Part shown: piece by piece, positions 53,437 through 60,593 of the stretch
Position numbering within the stretch: the stretch's first letter is position 1
How the letters are laid out: each line of letters starts with the position of its first letter
From: Haloprofundus halophilus
GTDB taxonomy: Archaea; Halobacteriota; Halobacteria; Halobacteriales; Haloferacaceae
Reading direction: 5' to 3'
NCBI RefSeq assembly: GCF_003439925.1
Contig: NZ_QQRR01000001.1
Span: 1,488,001 to 1,552,000 of the forward strand
DNA: 64,000 nucleotides
The notes under the pieces: model-generated
Seen by the model: the letters and a program-made list of their open reading frames with translations, nothing else
Database searches by the model: none
What the model was told of the DNA's origin: nothing
Position numbers and translations under genes: made by a program

Positions 53437-53500
53437 TGACGCGAACTACGCCACGAGCGACTGCGCTCGGAGAGCGCGTCGTGAGTGCTCCGTGAGCGTG
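53437..53500 (+). repeat. truncated tRNA-His tail element B'
   Basis: Matches the first 60 or so bases of element B with three substitutions, then diverges. It lacks the antisense and sense tail copies. This ends the array, 20 nt before the small gene at 53520. Confidence 0.75.
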
Positions 53501-53519
53501 TGCTCGCGTCGGCGAGAAC

Positions 53520-53711
53520 TCAGTACCCGCCCGCGTCGTCGAAGCAGCGTCCGCACCGGGACGCACCGCCGTCGTCGACGGCGTCGGCCAAGTCGACGAC
53601 TGACGTGGCCTTCTCGGAGACGTGGAACAGCGCCCCGCAAGCGGTGAGTCGGTGAGCGTGGTCGGTGGGCTTGTGAACGGTCTCGGTCTGCTCGTTGAGG
53701 ACTCCCCGCAT
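53520..53711 (-). CDS. small Cys-containing protein, unknown function
   Basis: 63 aa: MRGVLNEQTETVHKPTDHAH, then a C-terminal SRCGRCFDDAGGY with a CxxC pair and a further Cys in TACGALFH. The His-rich start and Cys pair suggest a small zinc-binding protein, like other haloarchaeal small zinc-finger proteins. Function unknown. A CGTTTTACTG box about 30 nt upstream supports the ATG at 53711. Its 3' end abuts the tRNA-His repeat array. Confidence 0.65.
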   Translation of the reverse strand: MRGVLNEQTETVHKPTDHAHRLTACGALFHVSEKATSVVDLADAVDDGGASRCGRCFDDAGGY

Positions 53712-54102
53712 TGTTTCTACGGAGGACTCGAGTACAGTAAAACGTGGTACCCGTTAACTACGGGAAACGGCAGTCATCGGACGCGTCTCGGATGGACGAG
53801 GCCTGTCGATACGGCCTCATTCGCCGCCACCGCGTGGAACGGGCCAGTCCTGGGAGGTCGTGAGAGGTACCGTACCGACACCGTGAGGGTGACGGCGTCG
53901 GCCGAGTCATCTCCACCGGAAGCGAAGGGGTTCGTCGAGGATTCGAGCGAAGAGGTCGCCCGGAGTCTTCGGCTAACTCGCCGCGGTTCGGTCCGTGGCC
54001 GAGGCGAGGTGTAAACCGAGCGTCGTCGCCGGTGCCGAGTGTCGGGCGCTCGACCGGCGAGAACGGCGTCGCCGCATCCACGGGTTGCGGCGTCGGACGC
54101 TC
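53712..54102. other. gene-free gap of 391 nt
   Basis: The only supported item is the promoter of the small gene ending at 53711. No conserved reading frame, tRNA or strong hairpin was recognised here. Confidence 0.5.
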
Positions 54103-55278
54103 TCAGAGCGACCCCGGCGGATTCGAGGAGCGAATCGAGCGGATGGCGTCCGGAGAACCGCTCGTCTGGATGATGTCGAACGCGGTCATCAGGTCTGTCC
54201 GCGAGACGATACCGACGATGTCCCCGTTGGCGTCGATGACGGGGAGGCGGCCGACACCGTTCTCCTGCATCAACTGCAGTGCCTCCATCGCGTCGAGGTC
54301 GGGGGTGACACTCGCGATATCGCGCGACATCACGTCCTCGACGCGATATGCGTCGCGTTCGACCTCGTCGACCGACCGGGCGTCGTTGAGTGTCACCATC
54401 CCGGTGAGGCGGCCGCCGCGCATCACCGGATAGCCGGTGTGTCGCTCCGTGAACATCCGGTTCATCAGTTCGGCGATGCTCGTGTTCTCCTCGACGGTGT
54501 GGAGGTCCTCCTTCCCCGTCATGATGTCGCGGACGGTCACGTCCTGGAACGCCGCCTTCATCACGGTCTGCTGGGCCTCGCTCGACGCGCCGATGTAGAT
54601 GAAGAAGGCGAGCGCGACGAGCCACAGGTTCGCGAACAGTCCGAAGATACCGAGCAGGAACGCGAACGCTTTGCCGACTTCGGCCGCAATCTGGGTCGCT
54701 CGGGCGTACGACCGGTCACGGGCCAGCAGCGCGCGGAGCACGCGTCCGCCGTCCATCGGGAACCCCGGGAGCATGTTGAACACCGCGAGGAGCACGTTCG
54801 TCAGCGCGAGGTAGCCGAGCACGAACCTGGCGGCGTCGAGACTCGCCGGAAGCGCGAGAAACGCGACGTAGGAGAGAACGCCGAGGGCGATACTGACGGC
54901 CGGTCCGGCGAGCGCGACGTTGAGTTCCTGCTTCCAGTTCTCGGGCATCTCGGTGAACCGGGCGACGCCGCCGAACAGCCACAGCGTGATGGATTCGATC
55001 TCGAAACCGTAGCGGAGCGCGACCAGCGAGTGGCCGAACTCGTGGAGGAGGACGCAGGCGAACAGTCCGACGGCGGCGGCGGCGCCGAGAATCCAGGGCA
55101 TCGCTCCCGCCGTGAGTGGCCCGGCGTCCAGCGACGACCCGAACAGGTCGTTGACGGTGCCTGCGAGCGATCCGACGTCGAGCCCGATGAGATACGCAAA
55201 GAGTGGAAGTACCAACAGGAACGTGAAGTCTAACCGGATGGGGATACCGAAGGCGCTCCCGATTCGAATGCCTCGCAT
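54103..55278 (-). CDS. site-2-type zinc metalloprotease with two CBS domains
   Basis: 391 aa intramembrane protease of the M50/SpoIVFB group. The zinc motif HEFGHSL is near residue 80 and the third ligand is in FNMLPGFPMDGGRVLRAL near 160. About five helices form the protease core. A C-terminal pair of CBS domains covers about residues 240-390 (DVTVRDIMTGKEDLHT and YRVEDVMSRDIASVTP), so it likely senses a nucleotide. It may cleave membrane-bound regulators; the target is unknown. Divergent from the cupin gene. Confidence 0.92.
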   Translation of the reverse strand: MRGIRIGSAFGIPIRLDFTFLLVLPLFAYLIGLDVGSLAGTVNDLFGSSLDAGPLTAGAMPWILGAAAAVGLFACVLLHEFGHSLVALRYGFEIESITLWLFGGVARFTEMPENWKQELNVALAGPAVSIALGVLSYVAFLALPASLDAARFVLGYLALTNVLLAVFNMLPGFPMDGGRVLRALLARDRSYARATQIAAEVGKAFAFLLGIFGLFANLWLVALAFFIYIGASSEAQQTVMKAAFQDVTVRDIMTGKEDLHTVEENTSIAELMNRMFTERHTGYPVMRGGRLTGMVTLNDARSVDEVERDAYRVEDVMSRDIASVTPDLDAMEALQLMQENGVGRLPVIDANGDIVGIVSRTDLMTAFDIIQTSGSPDAIRSIRSSNPPGSL

Positions 55279-55369
55279 ACGAGAGGTTAGGGTCCGGGCC
55301 TTCTTAAACTCGGGCGTGGCTCCGGCGGTGGCGGGAAACGCTTACACCCCGTGGGCCGTAGACGCGAAT

Positions 55370-55759
55370 ATGGAATCCAACGACGGTGACGACGGCGGGG
55401 CGGTCGTCAAGCGCGAGTCCGAAGTCGAGTACGAATCGGTCGGCGCGGCCGAGGGGATGAAGAAAGGTGTGCTCCTCAGCGACGCCGACGGTGCACCGCA
55501 CTTTGCGATTCGACGGTTCAGCCTCGACCCCGGAGCTTCGGTCCCGAAACACACCAACGAGGTCGAACACGAGCAGTACGTTCTCGACGGCGAGTACACG
55601 GTGGGCGTCGGCGGCGAGGAGTACGAGGTGTCGGCGGGTGACTCGCTTCTCATCCCCGCGGGCGTCGTCCACTGGTATCGAAACGAGAGCGACGAACCGG
55701 GCGCGTTCCTCTGTGCGGTGCCGAACGGCGACGACAGCATCGAGTTGGTCGAGGAGTAG
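55370..55759 (+). CDS. cupin-domain protein
   Basis: 129 aa single cupin barrel. The first motif is PKHTNEVEHEQYVLDGEYTVGVGG near residues 64-87, with His/His/Glu metal ligands; the second is IPAGVVHWYRNESDE near 100-114, with the last His. An acidic N-terminus precedes it. Many such proteins are isomerases or ligand-binding stores; the substrate is unknown. ATG 55370 follows a CTTACAC box for a leaderless message. Confidence 0.88.
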   Translation: MESNDGDDGGAVVKRESEVEYESVGAAEGMKKGVLLSDADGAPHFAIRRFSLDPGASVPKHTNEVEHEQYVLDGEYTVGVGGEEYEVSAGDSLLIPAGVVHWYRNESDEPGAFLCAVPNGDDSIELVEE

Positions 55760-55828
55760 GGAGGCGGAACCCGGGGGAGCCTCCGCGGAGTCGAATCCCT
55801 GAAATACCCCGTTCTCGTACCACTCGAC

Positions 55829-57889
55829 GTGTCTCAGCAGGTCGCGCAGGTCGACACGCTGTTCCTCCACGAGAGCGGCGGCCGCGACGATTACACCGTC
55901 GTCGCCACCCGCGACGGCGAGCGGCTCTTCCGCGGCCGACTCGGTCTCAAGGAGACGAACGCCGGTCCCCGACCCGGGAAGTTCCGCATCGTCGACGGTT
56001 CGGACGAGGTGCCGCGAAGTCCCGACCAGTTCGTCGAACTGGCCCGCCGAGCGTCGCGTATCCGCATCTCCCAACAGACCTCCCAGCACGGTCGAAGCGA
56101 GCTACGGGAGATGCTCGACGGCTACCAGCTCGACGCGCTCGTCGTCCGGACCTGCCGGTTCTGCGCCGACGGCGGCCGTTACTCGCCCATCACCGAGGAG
56201 ACGGCCATCAAGACGGAGCGGGAGTACATCTGTCCGGACTGCGCGATTCGCGAACTGGAGCGAGAGCTCTCGTTCAAAGGGAACCTGACCGCGGCGGCGC
56301 AGGACCGCCTCGAAGAGCTCCTCCTGGACGTACAGGACCTCGACCGCATCACGAACCTGCTGCAAGGAAATCTCGACCCCGACCTGACGAAGTTCGACGA
56401 AATCAGCGCGACCGTCGAAGACGTCGACCCCGTGCCGACGAGCAGTCTGAATCTGCATCCCGAGCTACAGAAGATGACCGAAGAGCGGTTCGAGAACCTC
56501 CTGCCGGTACAGAGTCTCTCGGTCCGAAACGGCCTCTTCGACGGACAGGACCAACTCGTCGTCAGCGCGACGGCGACGGGGAAGACGCTCGTCGGCGAGC
56601 TTGCCGGGGTGAACCGTGCGTTGGAGGGGAAGGGGAAACTACTGTTTCTCGTTCCGCTCGTTGCGCTCGCCAACCAGAAGTACGACGACTTCAGAGAGCG
56701 CTACGGCCACCTCGCAAACGTCACGATTCGGGTCGGGGCCTCGCGAATCAACGACGACGGCAACCGCTTCGACCCGAACGCCGACATCATCGTCGGCACG
56801 TACGAGGGAATCGACCACGCGCTCCGAACCGGAAAGGACCTCGGCGACATCGGCAGCGTCGTCATCGACGAGGTGCACACGCTGAAGGAGGACGAGCGGG
56901 GCCACCGCCTCGACGGCCTCATCTCGCGGCTGAAGTACTACTGCGAGGACCGCGCGGAACGCCGCGAGAACTACGGCGGGGCGCAGTGGATCTACCTCTC
57001 CGCGACCGTCGGTAACCCCGAGTGGCTGGCGCGGCGACTGGAGGCGACGCTCATCGAGTTCGAGGAGCGACCCGTCCCCATCGAGCGCCACCTCACCTTC
57101 GCCGACGGACAGGAGAAAGTACGAATCGAGAACAAACTCGTCCGCCGCGAGTTCGACACCGAGTCCTCGAAAGGCTACCGCGGCCAGACCATCATCTTCA
57201 CCAACTCGCGGCGGCGCTGTCACGAGATTTCGCGTAAATTGGAGTACGACGCCGCGCCGTACCACGCCGGGTTGGATTATCGGAGAAGAAAGAAAGTCGA
57301 GCGGATGTTCGCCAACCAGGACCTGGCGGCCGTCGTCACGACGGCGGCGCTGGCGGCGGGCGTCGACTTCCCCGCCTCGCAGGTCGTCTTCGACTCGCTG
57401 GCGATGGGCATCGAGTGGCTCTCCGTCCAGGAGTTCAGCCAGATGCTCGGCCGTGCTGGACGGCCGGACTACCACGACAAGGGGAAGGTGTACATGCTGG
57501 TCGAACCCGACGCCGCCTACCACGGGTCGATGGAGATGAGCGAGGACGAAGTCGCGTTCATGCTCCTGAAGGGCGAGATGGAGGACGTGGCGACGATGTA
57601 CGACGAGTCCGCCGCCGTCGAGGAGACGCTGGCGAACATCACCGTCGCCGGCAAGCGCGCCAAGCGACTGAACGACCGGATGCTCGGCGAGATACCGACG
57701 AAACACGCCGTCGGGAAACTGCTGGAGTGGAAGTTCATCGACGGCTTCGAACCCACCCCCCTGGGGCGGGCCATCACGCGACACTTCCTCGCGCCCGACG
57801 ACGCGTTCCGGATTCTGGACGGGATACGGAACGGACTGGACCCCTACGCCATCGTCGCCGAGATGGAACTGGCCGACGACGACTACTGA
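55829..57889 (+). CDS. Ski2-like DEAD/DEAH-box helicase with N-terminal haloarchaeal domain
   Basis: 686 aa ATP-dependent nucleic acid helicase. The N-terminal 210 residues (MSQQVAQVDTLFLHESGG...) include a zinc pair CRFCADG and CPDC near 113-145 and match a domain found fused to haloarchaeal helicases (DUF5814, from memory). Helicase motifs: I SATATGKTLVGE near 250, II VIDEVHTL near 346, III LSATVGNP near 392, and VI MLGRAGRPDY near 540. The GTG at 55829 is the first codon of the conserved region. It probably acts in recombination or RNA processing. Confidence 0.9.
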   Translation: MSQQVAQVDTLFLHESGGRDDYTVVATRDGERLFRGRLGLKETNAGPRPGKFRIVDGSDEVPRSPDQFVELARRASRIRISQQTSQHGRSELREMLDGYQLDALVVRTCRFCADGGRYSPITEETAIKTEREYICPDCAIRELERELSFKGNLTAAAQDRLEELLLDVQDLDRITNLLQGNLDPDLTKFDEISATVEDVDPVPTSSLNLHPELQKMTEERFENLLPVQSLSVRNGLFDGQDQLVVSATATGKTLVGELAGVNRALEGKGKLLFLVPLVALANQKYDDFRERYGHLANVTIRVGASRINDDGNRFDPNADIIVGTYEGIDHALRTGKDLGDIGSVVIDEVHTLKEDERGHRLDGLISRLKYYCEDRAERRENYGGAQWIYLSATVGNPEWLARRLEATLIEFEERPVPIERHLTFADGQEKVRIENKLVRREFDTESSKGYRGQTIIFTNSRRRCHEISRKLEYDAAPYHAGLDYRRRKKVERMFANQDLAAVVTTAALAAGVDFPASQVVFDSLAMGIEWLSVQEFSQMLGRAGRPDYHDKGKVYMLVEPDAAYHGSMEMSEDEVAFMLLKGEMEDVATMYDESAAVEETLANITVAGKRAKRLNDRMLGEIPTKHAVGKLLEWKFIDGFEPTPLGRAITRHFLAPDDAFRILDGIRNGLDPYAIVAEMELADDDY

Positions 57890-57990
57890 GGTCGAGAACG
57901 AGTCCAGAATCGGGGTCGACTGCACGGCCGACCGCCGCACCGCATTGCGAACACCTCACTCTTTTGCCAGCGCGGACCCTCTGGCCGCGC

Positions 57991-59841
57991 GTGGCAGCGA
58001 TAACACCGGGCATCGTCTTCGTCTCTCTCGTCATCCTCGCTGCGCTCGTACTCTTCGCGACGGAGCCCGTCCCGGTCGATATCACCGCGCTCGGGGTGAT
58101 GGTGACGCTGATGCTCGTGCAACCGGTGACGGAGGCGCTCGCGTCGGTCGGACTGCTGGCCGCACCACTGGTGATGATTTCGGTCGAACAGGGGCTGTCG
58201 GGCTTCGCGAGTCAGGCGACGCTCACCGTACTGGCGATGTTCATCCTCAGCGACGGCGTCCAACGGACCGGCGTCGTCCAGATACTCGGCGCGAAAATCG
58301 CGGCGGTCACCCGCGAGAGCGAGAGTCGCCAGCTAGGTGCCGTCATCGGCGTCGTCGCCCCCATCTCGGGCTTCATCAACAACACGGCGGCCGTGGCGAT
58401 TCTCCTCCCGATGGTGACCGACCTCGCCGAGCGCGGTCGGAACTCGCCGTCGAAACTGCTGTTGCCGTTGTCGTACGCGTCGATGTTCGGCGGGACGCTC
58501 ACGCTCATCGGCACGTCGACGAACATCCTCGCCAGCGATATCTTCGACCGTCTCGGCTACGAGCCGTTCTCGATGTTCGAGTTCACGGGGTTGGGAGTCG
58601 TCGTGACGCTCGTCGGAACCGCGTACCTGCTCACGGTCGGTCGGTATCTCACACCCGCGCGCATCAGACCGCAGTCCGACCTCACCGAGGAGTTCGAGAT
58701 GGCCGAGTACCTGACCGAGGTGCTCGTCCGGGAGGACTCCCCGCTCGTCGGCCAGCGAGTACAGGACGCACTGGTCGAAACCGCACTCGACGTCGACCTG
58801 CTCCAGTTGATTCGCGACGGCGACGTGTTCCTCGAACCGCTCGGCCCGAAGGAGATACAGGCGGGCGACGTGTTCGCCGTTCGGACCGACCGCGACACCT
58901 TGATCGAGCTGTTGGACGTGGAGGGGCTGGACCTCGTGCCGGTCCGCGTCGACGAGGAGACGCTGGAGGCCGGCGAGGGCGGACAGAACCTCGTCGAAGT
59001 CGTCGTCGCCCCGCAGTCTGCGCTCGTCGGCGAGTCGCTCTCCTCTATCGGCTTTCGTCAGCGCTACGACGCCACCGTGTTGGCGCTGCGGCGCGGCGGC
59101 GAACTCATCCGCCGACGGATGGACGACGTGGCGCTACAGGTCGGCGACACGCTGCTCGTGCAGGCGTCGACCGAGAGCGTCGAACGCCTCGACCGCAACC
59201 GCGACTTCATCGTCGCCCAGGAGGTAGAGCGCCGCGACTTCCGCGAGTCGAAGATTCCGGTCGCCGTCGGTATCGTCGCGCTCGTCGTCGCCGTCGCGGC
59301 GCTCGCGCCGATTCCCATCGTCGTCTCGGCGCTGGCGGGAGCGCTGGCGATGGTCGCGACGCGCTGTCTGAAGCCGACCGAGATATACGAGGCCGTCCAG
59401 TGGGACGTCATCTTCCTCCTGGCGGGCGTCATCCCGCTCGGCGTCGCCATGCAGGAGACGGGGGCGGACCAGTTGCTCGCCGACTTCGTCGTCGCCAGCG
59501 CCGCCGCGTTGCCCATGTTGGGCGTCCTCGCGCTGTTCTACGTCGTCACGGCGCTCTTGACGAACGTTATCTCGAACAACGCGAGCGTGGTGCTGATGGT
59601 CCCCGTGGCGGTGGAGGCGGCGACCCAGATCGGGGCGAATCCGCTCTCGTTCGTCATCGCGGTGACGTTCGCGGCGTCGACGGCGTTCATGACGCCCGTC
59701 GGCTACCAGACGAACCTCTTCGTCTACGGCCCCGGCGGCTACAAGTTCACGGACTACCTCCGGGTGGGCGCGCCGCTGCAGTTGCTGTTCGCCGTCGTCA
59801 CGACGCTCGGTATCACGGTGTTCTTCCCCGTCACGGGGTGA
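57991..59841 (+). CDS. SLC13-family transporter with two TrkA-C domains
   Basis: 616 aa membrane protein. About 11-12 helices in two halves (residues 1-205 and 425-616), with the GFINNTAAVAILLP and TNVISNNASVVLMVP re-entrant signatures that mark SLC13/ArsB-like carriers. The cytoplasmic insertion between them (about 225-410) holds two TrkA-C/RCK_C domains, which bind small ligands and gate transport. It probably imports a divalent anion such as sulfate or a dicarboxylate. The GTG at 57991 is preferred; a CTCTTTTGCC segment lies 28 nt upstream. Confidence 0.88.
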   Translation: MAAITPGIVFVSLVILAALVLFATEPVPVDITALGVMVTLMLVQPVTEALASVGLLAAPLVMISVEQGLSGFASQATLTVLAMFILSDGVQRTGVVQILGAKIAAVTRESESRQLGAVIGVVAPISGFINNTAAVAILLPMVTDLAERGRNSPSKLLLPLSYASMFGGTLTLIGTSTNILASDIFDRLGYEPFSMFEFTGLGVVVTLVGTAYLLTVGRYLTPARIRPQSDLTEEFEMAEYLTEVLVREDSPLVGQRVQDALVETALDVDLLQLIRDGDVFLEPLGPKEIQAGDVFAVRTDRDTLIELLDVEGLDLVPVRVDEETLEAGEGGQNLVEVVVAPQSALVGESLSSIGFRQRYDATVLALRRGGELIRRRMDDVALQVGDTLLVQASTESVERLDRNRDFIVAQEVERRDFRESKIPVAVGIVALVVAVAALAPIPIVVSALAGALAMVATRCLKPTEIYEAVQWDVIFLLAGVIPLGVAMQETGADQLLADFVVASAAALPMLGVLALFYVVTALLTNVISNNASVVLMVPVAVEAATQIGANPLSFVIAVTFAASTAFMTPVGYQTNLFVYGPGGYKFTDYLRVGAPLQLLFAVVTTLGITVFFPVTG

Positions 59842-59898
59842 GCGACGGGAAGCGTGGAACGAAACGCTTTACATTGGATGTCGATTTAGTACTGACGC

Positions 59899-59971
59899 GG
59901 GACCATGGGTTAGCCTGGTATACTTCGGGCCTTGGGTGCCCGTGACCCCGGTTCGAATCCGGGTGGTCCCA
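59899..59971 (+). tRNA. tRNA-Pro (anticodon TGG)
   Basis: 73-nt cloverleaf with acceptor GGGACCA pairing with TGGTCCC and discriminator A73. Anticodon stem CGGGC/GCCCG holds the loop CTTGGGT with anticodon TGG; T-arm is CCCGG-TTCGAAT-CCGGG. CCA is not encoded. A copy of its 3' tail lies 165 nt downstream. Confidence 0.95.
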
Positions 59972-60138
59972 CTTCTGACGCGAGTCACACACCGAGCGCC
60001 GCCGAGCGTCAGCGAGGCGTGTGCGAGGGACTCCGACTCGCGTCGAATGGGGCACCGGATTCGAACCCTGCGAGTCGCGCACAGCGAACACAGTGAGCGA
60101 GCACGTCTCGCTCTGGTTCGAATCCGGGTGGTCCCACT
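59972..60138 (+). repeat. tRNA-Pro tail element
   Basis: First hairpin: GACGCGAGTC (59977-59986) pairs perfectly with GACTCGCGTC (60035-60044). Then an antisense tail copy GGGGCACCGGATTCGAACC (to 60067) and a spacer with GTGAGCGAGCACGTCTCGCTC lead to an exact 24-nt copy of the tRNA-Pro tail (60115-60138). GGATTCGAACC and GGTTCGAATCC are perfect 11-bp inverted repeats. Same layout as the tRNA-His elements. Confidence 0.85.
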
Positions 60139-60290
60139 CCACCTTTTTACTTCGTCGGGTGCGCCTCCGGCGCACCACTCCTCGCAAAAATCTGTCTTCG
60201 CGAACGGAGTAAGCGAAGGCTCGTCAGAGCAAAGCTCTGACGGTGGACCAAAAAGGCCGCGACTCGCTTCACTCGTCGCGGTACGACGTG
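60139..60290. repeat. cluster of three perfect short hairpins
   Basis: GGTGCGCC-tcc-GGCGCACC (60158-60176), CGTCAGAGC-aaa-GCTCTGACG (60222-60242) and CCGCGAC-...-GTCGCGG (60257-60281). GGACCAAAAA at 60245-60254 follows the second, as in the dispersed module at 47.7 kb. The remainder of the gap to mcm (60291-60593) shows no gene; it holds the mcm promoter. Confidence 0.7.
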
Positions 60291-60593
60291 TTGAATCGTC
60301 GACGCGAATCCGTCGCTCCGCTCCGCCCCGGAATTGCGAGCGCTGCGCGAGGCAATCGACTGTCTCGGGTGAGCGGGCGTCCCAAGAGCCGCCGAAGGGA
60401 AATGGCCAACGACCGAATTCGGGCGTCTACGCCGCGCAGTCGGTAGCGCCCGTCGTTCGTCCCAGTCACGTGACCCGGGAGGCGACGGTGTCGTAGTTTT
60501 ACGTACCCTATCGAATTCGGCCGTCGGTCGGGCGAGCATCACTTCCACCCCGAGGCGATACTTCTTACACGGAGAGGAACTAAGCGTGTGTCA

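Noticed and set aside
53036-53519. CRISPR array after tRNA-His
   Set aside because: The repeats are 27 nt but spacers are 93-129 nt, alternate between two related sequences and contain the antisense repeat; there are no cas genes.
60291-60593. Replication origin beside mcm
   Set aside because: No ORB-like repeats or orc1/cdc6 gene were seen; haloarchaeal origins lie next to orc1/cdc6, not mcm.
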